Assembly: GCA_945882415.1 (NCBI GenBank)
Contig: CAMCWC010000006.1
Coordinates: 62,001 to 126,000 of the forward strand
Direction: 5' to 3'
Length of the DNA: 64,000 nt
DNA from: Chthonomonas calidirosea
GTDB taxonomy: Bacteria; Armatimonadota; Fimbriimonadia; Fimbriimonadales; Fimbriimonadaceae
Shown: positions 50,964-57,399 of the stretch, one piece after another
Position numbering within the stretch: position 1 is the stretch's first letter
How the letters are laid out: every line of letters starts with the position of its first letter
Translations under genes and position numbers: made by a program
The notes under the pieces: generated by a model
Databases searched by the model: none
Seen by the model: only the letters and a program-made list of their open reading frames with translations
What the model was told of the DNA's origin: nothing

Positions 50964-52433
50964 ATGATAAATGAACTCTCTCGCCCAGCTCCGGTTGCCT
51001 ACCTTCGACGAACGCGCACCCCGATTGCGCTGGCACAGGGAGATGGAATCGGCCCCGAAATCACTCAGGCCGTCCTACATATTCTTGAAGCGGCACAGGC
51101 ATACGTGTACTTCACGCCGGTTCAGATCGGCCTAGCTTCTTACAATAATGGGGCCAGCAACGGCATCGCCCCGGAAGCCTGGGAAGCGATTCGAAGCACC
51201 GGAATCCTGTTGAAAGGGCCGGTAACGACGCCTCAAGGGGGCGGATTTAAGAGCGTTAACGTCACCCTGCGCAAAGCTCTGGGTCTCTACGCAAATGTCC
51301 GACCGGTTCAAGCCTTCGCACCCTATATCGCGACCTTGCACCCGGAAATGAATGTCGTCGTCATCCGAGAGAACGAAGAAGACGTTTACGCCGGAATCGA
51401 GCACCGACAGTCAGAAGATGTTTATCAATGCCTGAAGCTCATCACCAGACCGGGCTGCGAGCGAATTGTCCGATATGCCTTCGCGTACGCCAAGCAGAAC
51501 GGACGCAAGAAGATCACCTGCATGACCAAGGACAACATCATGAAGATGACCGACGGACTGTTCCATCGGGTCTTTGACGAAATCGGCGCCGAGTATCCGC
51601 AGATTCAGCAGGAGCACATGATCATCGACATCGGAATGGCGAAGGTGGCTACGCAGCCGGAAAGGTTCGACGTCATCGTGACGCCCAATCTCTACGGAGA
51701 CATCCTCTCCGATGTCGTGGCCGAAATCAGCGGCTCGGTCGGACTTGCGCCGAGCGCGAACATCGGAAACGAGATGTCGGTGTTCGAGGCCATCCACGGT
51801 AGCGCACCGGACATCGCCGGCAAAGGCATTGCAAACCCCAGCGGAATGTTGCTCGCCAGCACGATGATGCTGCAGCACATCGGACAATCCGAAACCGCTT
51901 CCCTGATTCACAACGCTTGGCTGCGCACCATAGAAGACGGTCAGCAGACCGCGGATCTGAACCGAACAAACCCGCTATCGACCATGGACTTCGCTCGGGC
52001 GGTTTGTGATCGGCTGGGCGAAATGCCCCGTCGTCTCCCGGCGGCGATCTATCCGGCCGACGCTAAGCCCATCAAAGTCACCACGAAACCGGTGTCCGGG
52101 ATTCCGGCTCGGCGCAACCTTCAGGGCGTCGACATCTTTATCTCCAGCCGAATGCAGCCGAGCGACCTCGCGAAGCGGCTCCAGGCGATTGTGCCGGACG
52201 GTTCCGAACTTCAGATGATTTCCAACCGCGGCGTGGTCGTCTGGCCGACGGGACTGCCAGAAACCCACCTAGTGGATCACTACCGATGCCGGTTCACAAG
52301 CAAATCTGCCTCGCAGCTTTGGATTGTCAACCTCCTAATTGCCCTGAACCGAATTCACATTGACGTCATCAAGACCGAGAACCTTTACGCGTTCGACGGC
52401 AAGATGGCGTACAGCGCCGGCCAGGGCCAGTAA
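50964..52433 (+). CDS. icd: Isocitrate dehydrogenase, Thermus/Rickettsia type
   Basis: The frame is open from 50916, but ATG 50964 is the natural start ('MINELSRPAPVAYLRRTRTP'), leaving 489 residues. It has 'LAQGDGIGPEIT', the substrate loop 'SVNVTLRK', 'NVRPVQAFAP', 'IRENEEDVYAGIEH', 'MTKDNIMKMTDG', metal-binding 'NLYGDILSDVVAE' and the NAD(P) site 'AIHGSAPDIAGKGIANP'. The extra C-terminal domain of about 130 residues ('GVDIFISSRMQPSDLAKRL', 'LVDHYRCRF', 'ENLYAFDGK') occurs in the Thermus and Rickettsia enzymes but not in E. coli Icd. It catalyses isocitrate to 2-oxoglutarate in the TCA cycle. The stop abuts the convergent peptidase stop. Confidence 0.92.
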   Translation: MINELSRPAPVAYLRRTRTPIALAQGDGIGPEITQAVLHILEAAQAYVYFTPVQIGLASYNNGASNGIAPEAWEAIRSTGILLKGPVTTPQGGGFKSVNVTLRKALGLYANVRPVQAFAPYIATLHPEMNVVVIRENEEDVYAGIEHRQSEDVYQCLKLITRPGCERIVRYAFAYAKQNGRKKITCMTKDNIMKMTDGLFHRVFDEIGAEYPQIQQEHMIIDIGMAKVATQPERFDVIVTPNLYGDILSDVVAEISGSVGLAPSANIGNEMSVFEAIHGSAPDIAGKGIANPSGMLLASTMMLQHIGQSETASLIHNAWLRTIEDGQQTADLNRTNPLSTMDFARAVCDRLGEMPRRLPAAIYPADAKPIKVTTKPVSGIPARRNLQGVDIFISSRMQPSDLAKRLQAIVPDGSELQMISNRGVVVWPTGLPETHLVDHYRCRFTSKSASQLWIVNLLIALNRIHIDVIKTENLYAFDGKMAYSAGQGQ

Positions 52434-53519
52434 TCAGCCGACCACGGTAATCGAAGCTGACGGATCATCGTTGAACGAGCGATGCCCGGTTTCGGTTACC
52501 GTGACGATGTTTTCGATTCGGACCCCAAACTTGCCTTCCAGGTAAACGCCGGGTTCGATGCTGAAGCAGTCTCCGACCTCTAGAACGGTGGTGTTGCCGG
52601 GCGCGATATATGGCTCTTCGTGCCCGTGGAGCCCGATTCCGTGACCGGTGCGGTGGAAGAACTGCGGTCCGTAGCCTGCCTCTTCAATCACCGCTCTGGC
52701 GGCGGCGTCGACTTCGTGCGAAGTCACGCCGGGGCGGATCGCCTGCCGGGCGGCCATGTGCGCTCGGAAGACGATGTCGTAGACCTTCTTTGATTCTTCC
52801 GACGCACTTCCGATAGCTACCGTCCGCGTGATGTCGCTCTGGTAACCCTCCAAGCTGCAACCGAAATCGAGCACGACGGTATCGCCGTCTTGAACCACGA
52901 TGTTGCCAGTGAGGTGATGCGGCTCGGCGCCGCCGCTGCCGGTGCCAACGATGCAGAATGTTGGCTTTCCGCCGAGGTCTAGCATCGACTCATTGATGAA
53001 TCGTTCGATCTGTCGCTCGGTGAGTCCAGGACGCAAGAACCCAAGCAGTGCGTCGAAGGTTCGGTCGGCGATATGGCCCGATCGGGTCAACAGATCAAGC
53101 TCGTCCGCATCCTTACTTCGCATGACCGACGAGATCGAAGCCCCACCGGCGCGGAACAGCGCGGTCGGCAAGGCATTTTCGAGCCCGAGAAGCATGGCAG
53201 CGGGCATTTCGTCGTCGACGGCGACGATGCCCGTCTTCAAGTTCCAGTCGCTGGCTAGCTCACGGACCAGCTCGTACGGGTCTTCGCCATCGGCCCAGGT
53301 TCGAATGTCCTGAATGCCCACCCGCGCCGCCTGAGCCGCCGATAGTGAAGGGCATATCAATCGAAGCTCCCCGGTCGACGAAATCGCCAAGGTCAGAAAT
53401 CGCTCGTGGCTCGATTCCCAGAAGCCGTGCAGGTAGCCCATTGAGATCGGAGCCTGGGCAAAGAAGGCGTCAATCTGGTTGTTCCGAAGGGCCTCGGCAA
53501 GTTGGGAAATGCGTGACAT
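52434..53519 (-). CDS. Xaa-Pro aminopeptidase/dipeptidase (M24 family)
   Basis: A 361-residue protein: a creatinase-like N-terminal domain (1-125) and a pita-bread catalytic domain with the five metal ligands visible in 'VLDFGCSLEGYQSDITRT' (two Asp), 'RTGHGIGLHGHEEPY' (His), 'CFSIEPGVYLEG' (Glu) and 'GVRIENIVTV' (Glu). It removes the N-terminal residue before proline or splits Xaa-Pro dipeptides in the cytoplasm. It is a single gene; no clear -10 box was found at the 6-8 base spacing. Confidence 0.92.
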   Translation of the reverse strand: MSRISQLAEALRNNQIDAFFAQAPISMGYLHGFWESSHERFLTLAISSTGELRLICPSLSAAQAARVGIQDIRTWADGEDPYELVRELASDWNLKTGIVAVDDEMPAAMLLGLENALPTALFRAGGASISSVMRSKDADELDLLTRSGHIADRTFDALLGFLRPGLTERQIERFINESMLDLGGKPTFCIVGTGSGGAEPHHLTGNIVVQDGDTVVLDFGCSLEGYQSDITRTVAIGSASEESKKVYDIVFRAHMAARQAIRPGVTSHEVDAAARAVIEEAGYGPQFFHRTGHGIGLHGHEEPYIAPGNTTVLEVGDCFSIEPGVYLEGKFGVRIENIVTVTETGHRSFNDDPSASITVVG

Positions 53520-53585
53520 GGATCGTATTTTGGCACCGTCGACCGAAGCGAACTCTCGCCGCCTTGTTAACTTCTTAGCAATGCA

Positions 53586-53614
53586 TTGTAATTTTGGGTG
53601 GGTACCTGTAGACT
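53586..53614 (+). promoter_or_regulatory. Promoter of the DUF350-transglutaminase-channel operon
   Basis: TTGTAA (53586-53591), 17-base spacer, TAGACT (53609-53614). A 5' leader of roughly 70 bases follows, with a small hairpin TCCCA-AACA-TGGGA (53622-53635) and TGAGG five bases before the start codon. Unlike many genes here, this operon has a real leader. Confidence 0.65.
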
Positions 53615-53690
53615 CCGTTTATCCCAAACATGGGACACATTAATTTTCAGTTTTTCTTCATTAGTCTGTGGTTGCGAGCCTGAGGCACCC

Positions 53691-54284
53691 ATGCAACTCA
53701 ATACAAACCTCGTCATTTTTGGCCTCTTCGAACTGCTGGCAACCCTGGTTCTAGGACTCGCGACCATCTTCGTCGTGCATCGTCGGGTTGAGAAGATGTT
53801 GGGCATCAATATCCAGGAAGCGATCGCGGCAAAGAATCACGCGGTGACGCTTTTTGCCGGAATGTATTCCTTCTGCCTCGTTTGGCTAACCGCCGAGAGT
53901 GTAGATCCGTCGGTAGACGCGCTTCGAACGATGGTTCAGGTCCGGGGTGTTTTGGAATTCAAAATGCTACTGATCGCGGCCGCCTACAGCATCATGCTGT
54001 TCACCGTCTCGGCCATCGTTGGTTCGGTTTTACTGTTAACGACCATCAAGGTCCTCACTACTGCCACCAAAAAAATTGACGAAATTGCCGACATTCGCGC
54101 TGGCAACCTTGCCACGGCCATTTTCATCGGTCTCAGCCTGCTGGCAAGCACCATCATCGCTCGCCCAGCCTTGGCGAGCCTTCTAGACGGACTTGTTAGC
54201 TACGACATGCTTCACAAAATCGGCGAAGAGGCGCAAGGTAATGCTCCGGTCGTGAGTCCAACTCCGGAGGTTCCCGTTCAATGA
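53691..54284 (+). CDS. DUF350-like membrane protein
   Basis: The start at ATG 53691 is set by TGAGG five bases ahead; the frame is open from 53598. The 197 residues contain four to five membrane helices: about 8-30 ('LFELLATLVLGLATIFVVHR'), 45-65, 95-125 ('LLIAAAYSIMLFTVSAIVGS'), and 150-170 ('NLATAIFIGLSLLASTIIAR'). 'INIQEAIAAKNHAVTLFAG' and 'IRAGNLATAIFIGLSLLAS' match the repeated motif of DUF350 (UPF0719) proteins, in which a charged 'E-x3-x-N-A' sequence precedes each helix pair. Function unknown. The next gene overlaps by 4 bp (ATGA). Confidence 0.72.
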   Translation: MQLNTNLVIFGLFELLATLVLGLATIFVVHRRVEKMLGINIQEAIAAKNHAVTLFAGMYSFCLVWLTAESVDPSVDALRTMVQVRGVLEFKMLLIAAAYSIMLFTVSAIVGSVLLLTTIKVLTTATKKIDEIADIRAGNLATAIFIGLSLLASTIIARPALASLLDGLVSYDMLHKIGEEAQGNAPVVSPTPEVPVQ

Positions 54285-55144
54285 TTAGTCGAGCCCTCGG
54301 TGCATTGGCGGCTTCGGTTCTCGGGGTGTGCTGGCTCAACGGCCAACTCGTTCAGATTTGTGGCGAGGCGATCCGGTACCCACAGAACCAGGTCAGCCCG
54401 CACAGCTACCGCGCATCCCCGAAGTCCAAGTACGAGGTTGACGAATCTGGCGGGAACTATGCCGTGAAGTACGCGTTTTCGGGCCCGGAATCGGTGAGCC
54501 TCCAGTGGAACTGGATGATGCAAAAAAGTGCCGTCGATGGGATTTGGAATTCCTATGGAATCCCGATGACCATGTTCAATCCGTACTCTCCTACTCCCGA
54601 CGTGATTGCAAGCCGGGAAAAGATTATGAAGTCCGGAGGCTTCAAGCAGGACAACAGCGTCATTCGACCCAACTATTCCGAAATCATGAGAGCCAATCGA
54701 AACATGGTCGCTCCAATCGTCGAATTGGCAAACAAACTTCAGCCAAATCCGACCCTTGCAGACCGAGTTTCGATGTGGCTGACGTTTTGCCAAGACATGC
54801 CCTACGGGATTCCACCCTCGCAAATCGATGGCAAATTCATTGGCGGAATGTTGCCACCAGCTAGTGTCCTTGCCGTCGGTTGGGGCGACTGTGATTCCAA
54901 ATCAACCCTGTTTGGAACGCTGCTCTCTTTTCACCCAAACGTAAAGATGGTCTTTGTTTCTGTTCCAGGCCATCAACTCGTCGGCGTGCGCGCTCAGGCT
55001 ATTTCTGGTCAAGACTCGATCGAGTTTGAAGGCGAGGAGTACGTGCTTTGCGAGCCCGTTGGGCTTGCGAGACTGCCGATGGGCAAGAAGAGCAGCCTGG
55101 TCACGACGATCGTATCTACCAGGCGCGTCCTGCCTTTTGAGTAA
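54281..55144 (+). CDS. Transglutaminase-like (papain-fold) secreted or anchored protein
   Basis: A 287-residue protein with an N-terminal hydrophobic leader (about 6-19). The C-terminal half carries the transglutaminase-like core: C204 in 'GWGDCDSKSTLFGTLL', H231 in 'VPGHQLVG', and an acidic residue in 'YVLCEPVG' (E258), in the expected order and spacing. Such domains are peptidases or amide-forming enzymes. It is the middle gene of a three-gene operon between a DUF350 protein and a channel-like protein, so it probably works at the membrane on the periplasmic side. The N-terminal half is unassigned. Confidence 0.75.
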   Translation: MISRALGALAASVLGVCWLNGQLVQICGEAIRYPQNQVSPHSYRASPKSKYEVDESGGNYAVKYAFSGPESVSLQWNWMMQKSAVDGIWNSYGIPMTMFNPYSPTPDVIASREKIMKSGGFKQDNSVIRPNYSEIMRANRNMVAPIVELANKLQPNPTLADRVSMWLTFCQDMPYGIPPSQIDGKFIGGMLPPASVLAVGWGDCDSKSTLFGTLLSFHPNVKMVFVSVPGHQLVGVRAQAISGQDSIEFEGEEYVLCEPVGLARLPMGKKSSLVTTIVSTRRVLPFE

Positions 55145-55149
55145 GAACC

Positions 55150-56499
55150 TTGGCTCTGCTCCGGATCAATCGAAAATCGGCAATCCTTGCGACGATCCTT
55201 GCCATCGTGCTCATCGTAAGCGTCATCAGCTTTGCGAATTTTTCTTCCCGTACTTCCGTCTGGCTGAGCGTTCTCACCGGGCAACTCAATCGTGATTTTG
55301 TTGGCCTGATCGGCTGGTTGGCACTGTTTGCGATTCTTGCGGCGGCCCTTGTTCTCTGCCTAAGAGGCGCCAAATTTGTCCACTTCACGCGCTTGAGTTG
55401 GGTCGTATCCGTCGTCTGCGCTACGGGCACGTTTGGCATTTGGGCCGTTGAGTACAACCGCCCCATCGAAAGCTATGGCTATGGCCAGTCCATCACCGAC
55501 GCAAACAGCCAGAGCGAATACCTGCAAAAGAATGTTCTCTCGTCGAAGGTGCACCCCACCGTAGTCCCGACCGGTCTCTTCATTCAATCCATCCACTTTG
55601 CCAGCGGCAACGAGGTCGATGTCACGGGCTACGTTTGGCAAAAGTATCCGGACGGCACGCCGAAGGAGCTAAGGCGCGGCTTCGTTTTGCCCGAAGCGAA
55701 GGACGCTTTTCACGAAGAGAACCTAACCCTGCGTGAGATTTCGCGGGTCAAGAAGAAGGACTACGAACTCCACGTTTGGTTCTTCACGTGCACTCTCCGG
55801 CAAGGCTACACGTACCAAAAATTCCCGATCGACCGCCAAAACGTTTGGCTCCGGCTTTGGCACCGTGACTTCGATAAAGGGGCCCTCCTCGTGCCGGATT
55901 GGGAATCCTACACCGAGCCGTTTAACCCGACCGCATTGCCGGGCCTCGACCAAGAATTCGTGCGAGAGGGCTGGACAACCCTTTACACCGGGTTCAGCTA
56001 CCAAACCTTCAAGTACTCATCTTCGTTCGGAATGGGCAAGTACGCCGAGTCGCCGCCGCACCCAGAGCTGTACTTCAACGTCGGCCTGAAACGGAACGTC
56101 ACCGGCCCCCTCATCACCCGAATCGTGCCCGTCATCGTCGTGGCGCTGCTTCTTTATGCCGCGCTGTACTTGACCCGACGCCAGGAGAAAAAGGGCGAAA
56201 TCGTCGGGTTCAACATCTTCACCGTCCTCAGCTACTGCGCGGCGCTCTTCTTCGTCATCGTCATCGACCACGCCACCGTCCGCTCCACCCTCGCGCCCGA
56301 AAGCCTGATCTACCTCGACTTTTTCTACTTCGTCCTGTACATCCTCACTGCCTTCGTTTCCCTCAACAGCATCCTCCTCGGCGTGAGCGACGACATCTGG
56401 ATCGTGGAATACCGAGACAACGCCATCCCGAACTACCTCTACTGGCCGATCTTCTTCAGCTTCATCTTCATCTGCACCCTCACGACCTTCACCCGCTGA
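55150..56499 (+). CDS. Membrane protein resembling a pentameric ligand-gated ion channel
   Basis: A 449-residue protein starting with TTG, 5 bases after the transglutaminase stop. Three N-terminal membrane helices (about 10-30, 51-71, 83-101) are followed by an extracytoplasmic beta-rich domain (about 135-315). This contains FPIDRQ at 225-230, the counterpart of the FPxDxQ motif of Cys-loop receptors, and 'YSSSFGMGKY'. Then come 'NVGLKRNVTGPLITRIVPVI' leading into helix M1 (about 318-341), M2 (352-373), M3 (385-410) and M4 (428-447). The C-terminal part follows the receptor plan closely; the three extra helices in front do not belong to known channels such as GLIC or ELIC. Gating or even channel function is inference. 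No Cys-loop disulfide is seen. Confidence 0.6.
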   Translation: MALLRINRKSAILATILAIVLIVSVISFANFSSRTSVWLSVLTGQLNRDFVGLIGWLALFAILAAALVLCLRGAKFVHFTRLSWVVSVVCATGTFGIWAVEYNRPIESYGYGQSITDANSQSEYLQKNVLSSKVHPTVVPTGLFIQSIHFASGNEVDVTGYVWQKYPDGTPKELRRGFVLPEAKDAFHEENLTLREISRVKKKDYELHVWFFTCTLRQGYTYQKFPIDRQNVWLRLWHRDFDKGALLVPDWESYTEPFNPTALPGLDQEFVREGWTTLYTGFSYQTFKYSSSFGMGKYAESPPHPELYFNVGLKRNVTGPLITRIVPVIVVALLLYAALYLTRRQEKKGEIVGFNIFTVLSYCAALFFVIVIDHATVRSTLAPESLIYLDFFYFVLYILTAFVSLNSILLGVSDDIWIVEYRDNAIPNYLYWPIFFSFIFICTLTTFTR

Positions 56500-56505
56500 C
56501 GTCGG

Positions 56506-56511
56506 TATAAT
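56506..56511 (+). promoter_or_regulatory. -10 box of tRNA-Gln
   Basis: Consensus TATAAT, 13 bases before the tRNA, just after the stop of the channel-like gene. A good -35 is not evident. Confidence 0.65.
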
Positions 56512-56524
56512 CACCAGCGGACGG

Positions 56525-56598
56525 TGCCGGATCGTCTAATGGCAGGACAACGGTTTTTGGTGCCGTACGTCTAGGTTCGAATCCTAGTCCGGCAGCCA
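56525..56598 (+). tRNA. tRNA-Gln (anticodon TTG), CCA encoded
   Basis: Acceptor TGCCGGA/TCCGGCA (perfect), anticodon stem ACGGT/GCCGT with loop TTTTGGT giving TTG, T-arm CTAGG-TTCGAAT-CCTAG, discriminator G and encoded CCA. Confidence 0.95.
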
Positions 56599-56662
56599 CA
56601 ACAACTCCCCGCTTTCCTCTGGGTAGCTCTCGCGTTGTCTTACGTTCGATCCTTTTTCAAGG

Positions 56663-57304
56663 TCAAACGGACTCATCGCGCTCGACCAACTGAGCTAGAG
56701 TTTTTTGGATTTGGGGATCTTGAGATGCGAAAAGTGTCCCAACGTCTTTGCTGAGCAGTCCCGGTCCAACCCGCCTGAACTCACGATACATACCGGCCAT
56801 CCACAGGTACTGGTCGATGTCTTTTGTGTTAAATTGGCCGTCGCAGTGCGAGCGAAGCTTTTCGAACCAGCCATAGAACTGGACGTAGTCCTGAGGCCAC
56901 ACCTGACGTTGCCCAAGGTGGTAAGCAAGCATCTTCAGCACGTACTGATCGAGGATCGGAAATGCAGAATCAATAAAGAAGTGCGTGTACTTTGAAGCGA
57001 AACTTCGGTGATTGCGGTTCCCAAGCGCTGCAATGCAATCAACTAGCTTGGGTCCTGTCGGCCGAGCCGGATCCGCCAGTACTTGCTGCACGTGCTCGGC
57101 CATTCTCCAGACCGCGTACACATTGGTGTTGTACAGAGAATTGACCGTAACAACCTTAACCAAGCAAGAGGCTAGATCGTCGTCGGGAAAGCTCTTAGCA
57201 ACAGCATCGAGCGCCTTGTCCGTCGTTTCCCAGGAAGGAACCATTGCATGAAGCATTTTGCCCGCTTCGATGTGCCGGTCCAGAATCCGAGGTAGCTCAG
57301 GCAT
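56663..57304 (-). CDS. Orphan protein of unknown function next to tRNA-Gln
   Basis: The frame is open far upstream, but the start is best placed at ATG 57304: TATGAT stands 7 bases ahead and the residues before lack protein character. The 213 residues are mostly helical and soluble. Conspicuous features are 'VVTVNSLYNTNVYAVWRMAE' near 50-69, 'FASKYTHFFIDSAFPILDQY' near 105-124, and 'DQYLWMAGMYREF'. The pairing of 'NSLYxTNxYA' with 'ASKYxHFF...PIxDxxV' recalls an uncharacterised family seen as lone accessory genes in many bacteria. I know no function for it. It lies just behind a tRNA and ends in a segment that looks like a tRNA D-arm. Confidence 0.65.
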   Translation of the reverse strand: MPELPRILDRHIEAGKMLHAMVPSWETTDKALDAVAKSFPDDDLASCLVKVVTVNSLYNTNVYAVWRMAEHVQQVLADPARPTGPKLVDCIAALGNRNHRSFASKYTHFFIDSAFPILDQYVLKMLAYHLGQRQVWPQDYVQFYGWFEKLRSHCDGQFNTKDIDQYLWMAGMYREFRRVGPGLLSKDVGTLFASQDPQIQKTLAQLVERDESV

Positions 57305-57311
57305 TCCAACA

Positions 57312-57317
57312 ATCATA
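57312..57317 (-). promoter_or_regulatory. -10 box of the orphan gene
   Basis: TATGAT on the minus strand, 7 bases before ATG 57304. It decides the start. Confidence 0.5.
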
Positions 57318-57356
57318 GCCAAAGCCCATGCTCGTTGCAAACCCGAGTCGTAACGC

Positions 57357-57392
57357 AAAAAAGGACCGCCGCTTTCGCGGCGGTCCTTTTTT
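57357..57392. terminator. Perfect bidirectional terminator
   Basis: AAAAAA, GGACCGCCGC-TTTC-GCGGCGGTCC, TTTTTT. It lies 7 bases after the GH51 stop (minus strand) and separates that gene from the orphan gene's promoter. Confidence 0.95.
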
Positions 57393-57399
57393 CTTAATC

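Noticed and set aside
56678-56698. tRNA D-arm-like sequence on the minus strand
   Set aside because: No matching anticodon or T-arm follows at the required spacing and the bases lie in the coding 3' end of a gene; kept only as a note on possible integration history.
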